Assembly (NCBI GenBank): GCA_017962825.1 | Contig: JAGCUO010000160.1 | Span: forward strand, 1-64,000 | Direction of reading: 5' to 3' | DNA: 64,000 nucleotides | From: Lachnospiraceae bacterium | GTDB lineage: Bacteria; Bacillota; Clostridia; Lachnospirales; Lachnospiraceae | Shown here: piece after piece, positions 9,439-17,875 of the stretch | Numbering within the stretch: the first letter of the stretch is position 1 | Layout: each line of letters starts with the position of its first letter | Notes under the pieces: generated by a model | The model's input: the letters and a program-made list of their open reading frames with translations, nothing else | Told to the model about the DNA's origin: nothing | Databases searched by the model: none | Program-made: the position numbers and the translations under genes

Positions 9439-9651
9439 ATGAACAAAGGAACTGTCAAGTGGTTTAACGCATCTAAGGGTTATGGATTCATCACCGACGA
9501 GGCATCAGGAAAGGACGTATTCGTACACTTCTCCGGCATCAATTCTGATGGATACAAGACTCTTGACGAGGGAGCTACCGTAACCTTCGATATCGAGGTT
9601 GACGAGGCTAAGGGCAAGGAGCGCGCAGTTAACGTTACTGTCCAGAAGTAA
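9439..9651 (+). CDS. cspA: Cold-shock protein, CspA family
   Basis: The 70-residue single OB-fold protein has RNP1 (KGYGFI) and RNP2 (VFVHF) in the standard places. It binds single-stranded RNA and DNA and melts mRNA structure at low temperature or in fast growth. It has a strong ribosome binding site (AAGGAGG, 8 nt before ATG) and its own terminator. It is preceded by a leader of about 170 nt with a strong promoter, a terminator-like hairpin and competing small hairpins. Confidence 0.97.
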   Translation: MNKGTVKWFNASKGYGFITDEASGKDVFVHFSGINSDGYKTLDEGATVTFDIEVDEAKGKERAVNVTVQK

Positions 9652-9702
9652 TAAACCGTTTGAATATAGATAAATATATTCAGTAAGACACGAACTTAAA
9701 AA

Positions 9703-9728
9703 GAGGATGGCAATGCCATCCTCGTTTT
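9703..9728 (+). terminator. Terminator after cspA
   Basis: GAGGATGGC and GCCATCCTC form a perfect 9-bp stem with a 3-nt loop, followed by GTTTTC, about 50 bp after the cspA stop. Confidence 0.85.
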
Positions 9729-9733
9729 CTTGA

Positions 9734-9794
9734 TGACATAGGGGACGCTTCATTTTTGTCACCGGGTGACAAAAATTAAGCGTCCCCATTGTCA
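9734..9794. repeat. GGGGACG hairpin repeat, copy after aguB
   Basis: The arms TGACATAGGGGACGCTTCATTTTTGTCA and its near-complement meet at an ACCGGG centre. It ends one base before the stop codon of aguB and could double as its transcription end. The copy-specific segment is CTTCATTTTTGTCAC, shared with the copy at 50744. Confidence 0.85.
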
Positions 9795-9795
9795 T

Positions 9796-10656
9796 CTATT
9801 TATACATCTCGGGTCTTCTGTCCCTGAATATGCCCCACTCAAGTCTCTTGGAGCGAAGAAGTTCGAAGTCATAGCTTGCGGTCAGGATCTCCTCGGAATC
9901 TCTTCCCGCCTTCTTTATCACATCTCCCGTTTCATCAGTCATAAAGCTGGTCCCGTAGAAATTAAGAGCACTCTTCTGCCCTCCGTTTTCTTCGGTAGGC
10001 TCTACCTCTTCAAGGCCGTAACGATTTGCCGCAGCAACGGGAATTATATTTGCGGCGGAATGTCCCTGCATGGTCCTCATCCAGTGGCCGGAGCTGTCTC
10101 CGCCCAGGATGGGTTCGCTTCCGATTGCCGTAGGATACAGGATTATATCCGCCCCCTTAAGGGCAAGGAATCTGGCGGTCTCCGGGAACCACTGATCCCA
10201 GCAGATCCCGACACCCACTTTGCCGTATGAAGTATCAAATACCTTAAAGCCGGTATCTCCCGGGGTAAAATAAAACTTCTCCTGATAGAAGTGATCGTCA
10301 GGGATATGTGTCTTTCTGTATATTCCGAGATTCTTACCGCAGTCCAGCATTACAACGGTATTGTACAAAACAGTACCGGCTCTTTCGTAGATGCTCACGG
10401 GGATCACTACGGAAAGCTCTTCAGACACCTCAGAAAGCCTTTTAACGGCATCATTATCCTCTACAGGCTTTGCATATTCATAATAGTCATAGCGCCTTTC
10501 CTGGCAAAAATACTGCCTTTCAAAAAGCTCGGGAAGAAGGATTATCTTCGCACCTTCCCCTGCAGCCTCTCTTACCAGACGCTCTGCTTTTTCGATATTT
10601 TCCGAAACAACTCTTGTCATGCTCATCTGAACAGCAGCAACTTTTACTTCAGACAT
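9796..10656 (-). CDS. aguB: N-carbamoylputrescine amidase
   Basis: This 286-residue nitrilase-superfamily enzyme hydrolyses N-carbamoylputrescine to putrescine, CO2 and ammonia. The catalytic Glu-Lys-Cys triad is visible in LLPELFE, YRKTHIP and GICWDQWFPE. It is the last gene of the polyamine operon, 14 bp downstream of aguA. Because the operon also encodes a carboxyspermidine-type route, the enzyme might act on the aminopropyl derivative instead of, or as well as, the usual substrate. That is inference. Confidence 0.93.
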   Translation of the reverse strand: MSEVKVAAVQMSMTRVVSENIEKAERLVREAAGEGAKIILLPELFERQYFCQERRYDYYEYAKPVEDNDAVKRLSEVSEELSVVIPVSIYERAGTVLYNTVVMLDCGKNLGIYRKTHIPDDHFYQEKFYFTPGDTGFKVFDTSYGKVGVGICWDQWFPETARFLALKGADIILYPTAIGSEPILGGDSSGHWMRTMQGHSAANIIPVAAANRYGLEEVEPTEENGGQKSALNFYGTSFMTDETGDVIKKAGRDSEEILTASYDFELLRSKRLEWGIFRDRRPEMYK

Positions 10657-10670
10657 ATCTACACCTTTCT

Positions 10671-11780
10671 TTAAACCGCAGGAATCTGCTGTGTTATACA
10701 GTGAATATTTCCGCCTCCGAGCAGGATACTCCGCGCATCTATCGGAACGATTTCAGTATCATGCAATAACTCTCCAAGAATCTTAACCGCCCTTTTATCA
10801 CTCTCGGTATTTTCACCGCCAAACTGAGGAACCAGTGCCCTTCCGTTTGCGAAATAAAAATTCACATAGCTTGCGGCAAGTCTTTCACCAACTTCTCTTT
10901 CATCCTCACCGGGCTCAAAAACATAATTGTCTATATCCTCTTTGGTACAGCATACCGGAATATCAGGGATGGGAAGCTTGTGAACCCTGATCTTACGTCC
11001 CTTTGCATCCGTTTCGCTTAAAAGATATTCAAGATCCGCTTTAGATAATTCATACTGCGGATCATCCTGATTATCGGTCCATGCAAGAACAACTTCTCCC
11101 GGTCTGATAAATGCACAGACATTATCTACATGCTCATTCGTCTCATCCATGTAGATTCCGCGGGGAAGCCACAAAACCTTTTCAATACCGAGGAACTTTT
11201 TAAGTGTGTTTTCAATCTCCTCTTTGGTAAGATCAGGATTTCTTCCGGAAGAAAGAAGACAGCTCTCCGTAACCATCAGAGTACCCTCTCCGTCCGTATG
11301 AATGCTTCCGCCTTCCAGAACAAAGCCATCCGCATCAAGCACTTCGTCACCCAGGTATGAAGCAAACATCTTAGCTACTGCATTATCTTTGTCCCACTCG
11401 GTATAGAGTCCGTCTACTTTACCGCCCCATGCATTAAATGTCCAATTAACGGCTAAGCGTTTTTTGGTATCATCCGAACCGTCTATTATAAAAGTAGGCC
11501 CCGTATCCCTTGCCCATGCATCATCGGTTTCGGCTTCGATGATGAATAACCTGTCCGTATCCGATGATACTTCAGAGATCTTATCACGCACGTATTCTTT
11601 TTTACCGAGACTTACGATCAGATACATGCGCTCGGCTTTCATGATATTTGCGATAACATCCGCAAAAGCCCTCTCTGCACCTGACTTATCCTTGCCCCAG
11701 CTGCCGGGCCTTTCGGGCCAGATCATAAGAGTTCCGAGGTGGGGCTCGAATTCACCGGGAAATCTGTATTTTCCGCTCAT
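10671..11780 (-). CDS. aguA: Agmatine deiminase
   Basis: This 369-residue enzyme of the guanidino-modifying superfamily converts agmatine to N-carbamoylputrescine and ammonia. The nucleophilic cysteine is C361 in GGGNIHC. WARDTGP and the [10 protein letters not shown] segment supply the usual Asp and His residues. Its start overlaps the nspC stop by one base, indicating translational coupling in the polyamine operon. The product feeds AguB. Confidence 0.94.
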   Translation of the reverse strand: MSGKYRFPGEFEPHLGTLMIWPERPGSWGKDKSGAERAFADVIANIMKAERMYLIVSLGKKEYVRDKISEVSSDTDRLFIIEAETDDAWARDTGPTFIIDGSDDTKKRLAVNWTFNAWGGKVDGLYTEWDKDNAVAKMFASYLGDEVLDADGFVLEGGSIHTDGEGTLMVTESCLLSSGRNPDLTKEEIENTLKKFLGIEKVLWLPRGIYMDETNEHVDNVCAFIRPGEVVLAWTDNQDDPQYELSKADLEYLLSETDAKGRKIRVHKLPIPDIPVCCTKEDIDNYVFEPGEDEREVGERLAASYVNFYFANGRALVPQFGGENTESDKRAVKILGELLHDTEIVPIDARSILLGGGNIHCITQQIPAV

Positions 11781-12967
11781 TAAAGCCTCTCCTTAAAATC
11801 TTCATAACCGAAACGTTTAACGAGTTCGTACCTGTCTTCGGAATCCGTATCCTTCTCAAGCATTATGTCGGGAAGGGGCATTCCGTTGAATGTATTGTTT
11901 TTGACCATGCTGTAGATGGCCATATCGGTAAAGGTAAGTATATCTCCTACCTTGGGCATTTCTGAAAGCTTGTATATACCTATGATATCCCCGGCAAGGC
12001 AGGTTCTTGATGCAAGCCTTACCCAAAGCCCCTCGCCGCCTTCAAAAGGCTCACATCCGAGTTTGCTTTCAAGTGCTCCTTCAAGAGGAGGGGTATATGG
12101 CATCTCGATAACATCGGGCATGTGACAGGATGCAGAGGCGTCCATGATAAGAGTCGGGATATCATCGGAATCCACGATATCCATTACGGTGGTGATCAGA
12201 GTTCCCGCATTGAGAGCTATCGCTTCTCCGGGCTCAAGGTAAATATCATATCCGTAGCGCTCTTTAACATCCTTCAAAAAAGAAATCAGCTTATCGACTT
12301 CATAATCATCTCTGGAGATGTGATGACCGCCGCCCATATTGATCCAGCTGACCTGCTTAAGATACTCCGGGAAATTCTCTTCAACAGACTTGAAAGTATC
12401 GATAAGAGGCTGGACGTTCTGCTCGCACATGGTGTGGAAATGAAGACCGGTAACACCTTCGGGAAGCTTTTCGGGAAGGTTAGCTTTTCTGATACCGAGA
12501 CGTGATCCCCTGCTGCAGGGATCGTATATCGCGTGATCCTGAGTGGAAAATTCGGGATTGATGCGAAGTGCGATCTTTACCTTGCCCGCCTTCTGATAAG
12601 GCTCCCAGACAGGTCTGTGAAGTTCGAGCTGAGAGATGGAATTAAAATATATATGAGAACACATCTCACATAATTCTTTCATCTCATCAACATCATATGC
12701 AGGCTCAAATACGTGGTTCTCACGCCTGCTGCCGTCCGCGCCCACAAACTCCTCATCAGACAGTCTGGCTTCAAATATTCCCGAAGCAGTTGTTCCGTCG
12801 AGATATTCTGCGATAAGAGGATAAGTGCGGTACATCGAAAAAGCCTTCTGCGCAAGAAGGATCTTACAGCCCGACTCCTCACGTACTCTTTTCAATATTT
12901 CCAGATTGTGCTTAAGAGCCCCTTCCTGCACGATGTAGGAAGGGGTTCTGAGTTCATTTCTATTCAT
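11780..12967 (-). CDS. nspC: Carboxynorspermidine/carboxyspermidine decarboxylase
   Basis: This 395-residue PLP enzyme of the alanine-racemase-fold group decarboxylates carboxy(nor)spermidine to the polyamine. The PLP lysine lies in [10 protein letters not shown] near residue 40. A glycine-rich phosphate-binding INMGGGHH and the active-site CLAGD toward the C-terminus fit the family. It starts 2 bp after the dehydrogenase gene and overlaps aguA by one base. Confidence 0.92.
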   Translation of the reverse strand: MNRNELRTPSYIVQEGALKHNLEILKRVREESGCKILLAQKAFSMYRTYPLIAEYLDGTTASGIFEARLSDEEFVGADGSRRENHVFEPAYDVDEMKELCEMCSHIYFNSISQLELHRPVWEPYQKAGKVKIALRINPEFSTQDHAIYDPCSRGSRLGIRKANLPEKLPEGVTGLHFHTMCEQNVQPLIDTFKSVEENFPEYLKQVSWINMGGGHHISRDDYEVDKLISFLKDVKERYGYDIYLEPGEAIALNAGTLITTVMDIVDSDDIPTLIMDASASCHMPDVIEMPYTPPLEGALESKLGCEPFEGGEGLWVRLASRTCLAGDIIGIYKLSEMPKVGDILTFTDMAIYSMVKNNTFNGMPLPDIMLEKDTDSEDRYELVKRFGYEDFKERL

Positions 12968-12969
12968 CT

Positions 12970-14232
12970 TTACTCCACGAGTACGGGATTTTCATCTACT
13001 ACCCAGGGAAGTCCGTATTCATTAAGCATTTCCATGTAAGGATCGGAATCGAACTGATCGGTGGTAAATACACCGGGCTTCTTCCAGATTCCCTTTGCAA
13101 CAAGAGCGGTTCCGATCATTGCAGGTACACCGGTTGTATAGCTGATTGCCTGGCTTCCCAGCTCCTTATAGCATTCCTGATGATCGCATACATTGTAGAT
13201 GTAGATCTTACGCTCTTTGCCGTCTTTGCGTCCTGTGAAGATACATCCGATGTTGGTCTTACCTACGGTTCTGGGTCCGAGGCTTGCAGGATCGGGAAGA
13301 AGAGCTTTCAGGAACTGAATGGGAACTATCTCATGTCCCTCGAAATTAATGGGGCTTGTGGAGAGCATTCCCACATTCTCAAGACACTTCATATGTGTTA
13401 AGTAGCTCTGTCCGAAGGTCATGAAGAATCTGATCCTCTTAACATTCGGGAAATTTCTTCCAAGCGCTTCTATCTCTTCGTGGTGAAGAAGATACATGTC
13501 CTTTTCTCCGACCTGATCGAAGTTATAAACTCTCTTAATCTCCATGGGCTTCGTTTCAACCCACTTGCCGTTTTCCATGTAGCTTCCGTTGGCAGAAACT
13601 TCACGAAGATTGATCTCGGGATTGAAGTTTGTCGCAAAAGGATATCCGTGATCTCCGCCGTTGCAGTCGAGAATATCGATGGTATCGATCTCGTCAAAAT
13701 AATGCTTTGCGGCATATGCGGTAAATACGCTTGTAACACCGGGATCGAATCCTGTTCCGAGAAGTGCTGTAAGTCCCGCTTCCCTGAAACGATCTTCATA
13801 AGCCCACTGCCAGCTGTAATCGAAATATGCAGTGAATCCTTTTTCCTTGCAGCGCTTTTCGTATACAGCTCTCCACTCGGGATCATCCGTATCTTCCGGC
13901 TCGTAGTTTGCGGTATCTACATAGTCTACTTTGCACTCAAGGCAGGCATCCATGATGGTAAGATCCTGATAAGGAAGTGCTACGTTAAGAACAACATCGG
14001 GCTTATAGAATCCGATAAGCTTTACTAGTTCATCCTTGGAATCCGCATCAACCGTAGCGGTTGTGATCTTAACGGTGGTTCCCGCTTTCTCTATTTTCTC
14101 TTTAAGGTCAATACACTTGCTTGCGGTACGGCTTGCTATCATGATCTCAGTGAAGGTCTCACTGTTCTGACAACACTTCTGGATTGCAACCTGCGCAACT
14201 CCTCCGCAACCTATAACCAGTAATCTGCTCAT
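12970..14232 (-). CDS. Carboxynorspermidine/carboxyspermidine dehydrogenase (saccharopine dehydrogenase family)
   Basis: The 420-residue protein has an N-terminal Rossmann motif (VIGCGGVAQ, residues 6-14) and the saccharopine-dehydrogenase layout. In this family it condenses a diamine with aspartate semialdehyde and reduces the Schiff base with NADPH, giving a carboxylated triamine that NspC then decarboxylates. Its position between speE and nspC supports this role rather than lysine metabolism. Whether putrescine or agmatine is the amine cannot be told from sequence. Confidence 0.88.
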   Translation of the reverse strand: MSRLLVIGCGGVAQVAIQKCCQNSETFTEIMIASRTASKCIDLKEKIEKAGTTVKITTATVDADSKDELVKLIGFYKPDVVLNVALPYQDLTIMDACLECKVDYVDTANYEPEDTDDPEWRAVYEKRCKEKGFTAYFDYSWQWAYEDRFREAGLTALLGTGFDPGVTSVFTAYAAKHYFDEIDTIDILDCNGGDHGYPFATNFNPEINLREVSANGSYMENGKWVETKPMEIKRVYNFDQVGEKDMYLLHHEEIEALGRNFPNVKRIRFFMTFGQSYLTHMKCLENVGMLSTSPINFEGHEIVPIQFLKALLPDPASLGPRTVGKTNIGCIFTGRKDGKERKIYIYNVCDHQECYKELGSQAISYTTGVPAMIGTALVAKGIWKKPGVFTTDQFDSDPYMEMLNEYGLPWVVDENPVLVE

Positions 14233-14243
14233 ATCAAATCTCC

Positions 14244-15110
14244 TTACTCTTCTTCCATCAACATATCTTCTACATACTTGGGAAGCATGAACGCTCCCTT
14301 GTGCAAGTGTGTTGTGTAATACCAGGTTTTTATCTTTCTCTTTTCCCAGCGCTCGGGATCAAAGTCCTTGAGAGGGTGATACTTCTTGGATGCAAATCCG
14401 AAGAGCCAGTATCCCGCGGGACATGTGGGAATGTGTGCCTGATAAACCCTGGTGATGGGGAATGACTTACATACCTTCCTGTGCATAGCCCTGCAGTTTT
14501 CCTCATCTTCATCGAAAAAGGGACTGCCATGCTGGTAAACCATAATGCCGTCTTCGTGAAGAGCCTTAAAGCAGTTGCCGTAAAACTCTTTCGTAAAAAG
14601 TCCTGCTTCATGTCCGAGAGGATCCGTTGCATCGTTGATGATAAGGTCGTATTTATCCTTGCATCTTCTGAGGAATCTAAGACCATCCTCATAGTAGATC
14701 CTTACCCTTACATCCTCAAGTCCGATCGCGTTATCCGGGAAATACTTGCGGCATACATCCACGAACATTTTGTCGGGCTCTGCTATGTCTATTACTTCGA
14801 TCTCTTTGTAATGAGACAGCTCTCTTGCTACTCCTCCGTCTCCTCCTCCGATGACCAGTACTCTTTTGACATCGGGATGAACAGCCATGGGAACGTGCAC
14901 GATCATCTCATCATAAGTAAACTCTTCCTGTTCAGAAAAGATAACATTACCGTTGGATGTAAGAAACTTTCCAAACTCGGGAGAATCAAAAACATCTATT
15001 CTTCTGAATTCACTGGTTCCGCTGTAGAGGTGCTGATCAACACGGATAGACATCTTCACGTTTGAAGTGTGCATCTCTTCAAACCAGTATTCCATTTGAT
15101 TTTTTGCCAT
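14244..15110 (-). CDS. speE: Spermidine synthase-like aminopropyltransferase
   Basis: From the ATG behind AAAGGT the protein has 288 residues. The SAM-type binding loop GGGDGGVARE and the catalytic NDATDPLG (family consensus DSSDPxG) are present, with the usual N-terminal beta domain. SpeE normally moves the aminopropyl group of decarboxylated SAM to putrescine. No speD (SAM decarboxylase) lies in the window, and the operon carries a second, SAM-independent spermidine route. The donor used by this SpeE is therefore an open question. Confidence 0.88.
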   Translation of the reverse strand: MAKNQMEYWFEEMHTSNVKMSIRVDQHLYSGTSEFRRIDVFDSPEFGKFLTSNGNVIFSEQEEFTYDEMIVHVPMAVHPDVKRVLVIGGGDGGVARELSHYKEIEVIDIAEPDKMFVDVCRKYFPDNAIGLEDVRVRIYYEDGLRFLRRCKDKYDLIINDATDPLGHEAGLFTKEFYGNCFKALHEDGIMVYQHGSPFFDEDEENCRAMHRKVCKSFPITRVYQAHIPTCPAGYWLFGFASKKYHPLKDFDPERWEKRKIKTWYYTTHLHKGAFMLPKYVEDMLMEEE

Positions 15111-15134
15111 TGTCTGTACCTTTCGAATCACCGC

Positions 15135-16583
15135 TTACTTCAGTACGCAAAGTTCCGAGATATCATCACTTTCGGGTCCCTGCATGGAACAACCTTTTTC
15201 CTTCGCAGCTTTGATATATTCAAGTATCTCACGAGTTATCTCCTCGCCGGGTGCAAGAATAGGAATTCCGGGAGGGTAACACATAACCGACTCGGCGCAG
15301 ATCCTGCCTACGGTCTCATCCAGGGGAAGTTTTATTTTTTCTGCATAAAAAGCTTCCTGGGGAGTAGCTTTAACTATGGGAGTTACATACTCTGCGGAAA
15401 AGAAATTCTCCTGCGGTTTGGAATAAAGTCTTGCGATATCATCAAGTGCTCCCGCAAGTCTTTCAATGTCCTGAAGCCTGTCGCCTATTGAGATGTAAGC
15501 CAGCACATTGGAGAGGTCTCCGAACTCCATCTGAATGTCATACTCTTCGCGGAGCAGGTCATAAACCTCGATTCCCGTAAGACCTATTCCTCTTGTATTG
15601 ATAACAAGTTTGGTTTCGTCGAAATCATATACGCTTCCGCCGTTTATGAGCTCGGAGCCGAATGCGTAATAGCCGTCTATTTCATTGATCTCGCTTCTTG
15701 CATAAGAAGCCATCTCACAAACCTTGGCAAAGCTTTCTCTTCCGTGAAGGGCGAGATTTCTGCGGCTTATATCAAGGCTTCCGAGAAGCAGATACGAAGC
15801 ACTTGTTGTCTGTGTAAGATTAATGATGTTGCTGACATATCCCTCGTTTACGCCTTCTCCTATCAGAAGAAGCGAACTTTGAGTTAGGGATCCGCCTGAT
15901 TTGTGCATGGACACGGCTGACATATCGGCGCCTGCTGCCATTCCGTTTAAAGGCAGGTTGTCGCCAAAATACAGATGGGTTCCGTGTGCTTCATCAACCA
16001 GAGCAAGCATGCCGTTTTCATGGGCAAGATTTACTATGGACTGAAGATCGGAACAAATGCCGTAATAAGAAGGGTTATTAATAAGGATGGCCTTGGCATC
16101 GGGATTTTCCCGAACAGCCTTTCTGACATCCTCTATCTCCATTCCGAGAGGGATACCGAGAGCGGTATCTACCTTGGGATCTATATATACGGGTATCGCA
16201 CCGCAAAGAACGAGTGCGTTGATCGCGCTTTTATGGACATTTCTGGGCATGATGATCTTATCGCCCCTTTTGCAGGCGGTAAAGACCATACTCTGGACCG
16301 CACCGGTAGTTCCACCCACCATAAAGAAAGCATGAGCCGCACCAAAGGCATCGGCCGCAAGCTCTTCTGCTTCCTTGATAACAGATACCGGATGGCACAG
16401 ATTATCAAGCGGTTTCATTGAATTGACATCTATCTCGACGCACTGCTGTCCGAGAAAGTCAACCAAACCTTTATTTCCGCGTCCCCTCTTATGACCGGGA
16501 ACATCGAAAGGTACCACTCTGAGACGTCTGAACTTCTCGAGGGCGCTATAGAGCGGAACCTCCTGCTGCTTAGAATTATCCAT
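15135..16583 (-). CDS. speA: Arginine decarboxylase (Orn/Lys/Arg decarboxylase fold I)
   Basis: This 482-residue PLP enzyme has the signature VPGHKRG near residue 29, DEAHGTH, and the PLP lysine in SMHKSGGS. The length matches the Bacillus SpeA/CadA-like group rather than the large inducible decarboxylases. It makes agmatine from arginine, and the downstream aguA/aguB fix arginine as the most likely substrate. It is the first gene of the operon, with an AAGGGG ribosome binding site and a 5' leader that contains a complete hairpin repeat. Confidence 0.88.
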   Translation of the reverse strand: MDNSKQQEVPLYSALEKFRRLRVVPFDVPGHKRGRGNKGLVDFLGQQCVEIDVNSMKPLDNLCHPVSVIKEAEELAADAFGAAHAFFMVGGTTGAVQSMVFTACKRGDKIIMPRNVHKSAINALVLCGAIPVYIDPKVDTALGIPLGMEIEDVRKAVRENPDAKAILINNPSYYGICSDLQSIVNLAHENGMLALVDEAHGTHLYFGDNLPLNGMAAGADMSAVSMHKSGGSLTQSSLLLIGEGVNEGYVSNIINLTQTTSASYLLLGSLDISRRNLALHGRESFAKVCEMASYARSEINEIDGYYAFGSELINGGSVYDFDETKLVINTRGIGLTGIEVYDLLREEYDIQMEFGDLSNVLAYISIGDRLQDIERLAGALDDIARLYSKPQENFFSAEYVTPIVKATPQEAFYAEKIKLPLDETVGRICAESVMCYPPGIPILAPGEEITREILEYIKAAKEKGCSMQGPESDDISELCVLK

Positions 16584-16609
16584 TTCAAAACCCCTTAGTA
16601 CCGGAATCA

Positions 16610-16702
16610 GTGACTGTGGGGACGTATCATTTTGTCATCGACCATCTGAAAATTATGATTTCCATAAAAGTTGATGACAAAATGATACGTCCCCACTGTC
16701 AC
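16610..16702. repeat. GGGGACG hairpin repeat in the speA leader
   Basis: Arms 16610-16639 and 16673-16702 are complementary at 29 of 30 positions, separated by a 33-nt A+T-rich centre, the longest of any copy here. It lies between the likely speA promoter and the start codon, so it should be transcribed in the operon leader. Confidence 0.88.
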
Positions 16703-16715
16703 AACAACTCAATAC

Positions 16716-16744
16716 ATTTTACTGTTTTTAAGCAGTTTTTACAA
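16716..16744 (-). promoter_or_regulatory. Probable promoter of the polyamine operon
   Basis: On the minus strand TTGTAA (16744-16739) and TAAAAT (16721-16716) are spaced by 17 bp. Transcription would start just before the hairpin repeat and run into speA. Confidence 0.55.
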
Positions 16745-16843
16745 TGAATAATGTGATTTATATGTATTTTCAGATAACTAATGTTGTTTATTGAAATTTA
16801 TTAGCTTCCTCAGTTGCTAAACAGGCTCTAAAGCTTTGAATAA

Positions 16844-17026
16844 GCTATAAATTCTCTTAGAAATGTTGGTATTATAGCCCTTTTCTTGGATTTGCTGGTG
16901 ATGGGACTATAAGTTCTCTCTAAAACCCGGATTTTATAGCTTTTTATGGCAATTCCAGCTTCAGACAAGGAGAAAACATACAAAAAGGGCTATAAAAACA
17001 TGAGTTTCTCAGATGTTTTATAGCCC
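16844..17026. repeat. Three units with CTATAA/TTATAG inverted ends
   Basis: Units at 16844-16879, 16904-16940 and 16987-17026 each run about 36-40 bp from CTATAA to TTATAG. The first two share CTATAA-TTCTCT in the same orientation. The third is a nearly perfect palindrome that folds to a stem of at least 11 bp. Spacings between units are unequal. The rest of the 16703-17074 interval is A+T-rich with no gene seen. Confidence 0.6.
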
Positions 17027-17074
17027 CACCGCGATTATCCCTCTTCGGTTAAGTATATAGTATGTTTTGCAAAT

Positions 17075-17398
17075 TTATAAATTCATTCTTCGAAAATATG
17101 AGCTTAATTCAATATAGTTATCTTCATCGTCTATATGCTTACTACCAGAAACTATAGATTTAATTTTCGCTTCAATTAGGCTTTCATCAAATTTTTTTGA
17201 AATCATCCAGCCTCGATTCAGCATTACAGCATTATCTTCAAAGTTGCTGTATAGTCTTTTTATGCTAATAACATTAAACTCAAAAACCTCATAAACATAA
17301 GTTTCGTTTTCCGGTCCAATATATATTTCACCAGAAACAACAAAGTCTTCATCATCGATAAGTTCTTTATGCAAATAATTAATTGCTTTAACTTCCAT
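17075..17398 (-). CDS. Small protein resembling the Imm8 immunity family
   Basis: The 107-residue protein starts at the ATG 8 nt after AGGA. It is a mixed alpha/beta, acidic protein with a VYEVFEFNVISI strand and a RGWMISKKFD segment, which recall Imm8-type immunity proteins of polymorphic toxin systems. I could not align it, and no toxin gene adjoins it. It is the first gene of the A+T-richer accessory island, lying next to what looks like a gene remnant. Confidence 0.4.
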   Translation of the reverse strand: MEVKAINYLHKELIDDEDFVVSGEIYIGPENETYVYEVFEFNVISIKRLYSNFEDNAVMLNRGWMISKKFDESLIEAKIKSIVSGSKHIDDEDNYIELSSYFRRMNL

Positions 17399-17452
17399 AT
17401 CAATAATCCTAAATAACACAGTCAATTTGCCTTAGACGACAAATTCGTTTAA

Positions 17453-17635
17453 TTACGCCTCCGGACTCAATTAATCAATCCATTGGCATTCTTCGCAAAG
17501 AATACTACAGGATTTATTACAAACGTAATCAATGTTACTGCATCATCCAAGGACACAGAAGTGCAGTTTCTTATTGATGAGCTTAATAAAACTTATAATT
17601 ACTTTATCAACCAATTCGAAAAAAAGGAGGCTTAA
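17453..17635 (+). pseudogene. Possible 5'-truncated gene remnant
   Basis: This 61-codon open frame has no ATG; the only candidate start is a TTG at 17483. It ends with a coding-looking stretch (FLIDELNKTYNYFINQFEKK) and stops one base before the ATG of the next small gene, as adjacent genes in an operon would. It is probably the 3' end of a lost gene. Chance is the alternative. Confidence 0.35.
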
Positions 17636-17636
17636 C

Positions 17637-17819
17637 ATGTGTAATCCAATTTTTGATTATGATGACGGAGATTTCATTTACCAGACTTCCAGCAACATGG
17701 GAATTGATTCAGATGGCGACCTGCATATGCGAATGGGCGATAATATGTCAATGGACATGGATACCGGAGAACTACACTTCAACTCCGGCTGGAAAAATGA
17801 TGATGACGATGATGATTAA
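17637..17819 (+). CDS. Very acidic 60-residue protein of unknown function
   Basis: It starts at an ATG behind AAAAAGGAGG. The protein is dominated by Asp and Met/Gly, with alternating strands (DLHMRMGDN, DTGELHFNSGW), and ends in a run of six Asp. I do not recognise it. The acid tail recalls small inhibitor or immunity proteins, but that is only composition. Confidence 0.5.
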   Translation: MCNPIFDYDDGDFIYQTSSNMGIDSDGDLHMRMGDNMSMDMDTGELHFNSGWKNDDDDDD

Positions 17820-17823
17820 ACTT

Positions 17824-17845
17824 GGAGGCCAAATCCTTGGCCTCC
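17824..17845. terminator. Hairpin between convergent genes
   Basis: GGAGGCCAA and TTGGCCTCC form a perfect 9-bp stem with a 4-nt loop. The following T content is modest. It lies between the acidic small gene (+) and the nuclease-like gene (-). Confidence 0.65.
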
Positions 17846-17875
17846 ATATTCATAAACTATAAGAATACATAAAAT

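Noticed and set aside
16844..17026. CRISPR array
   Set aside because: Only three divergent units at unequal spacing with inverted ends, no constant repeat and no cas gene.
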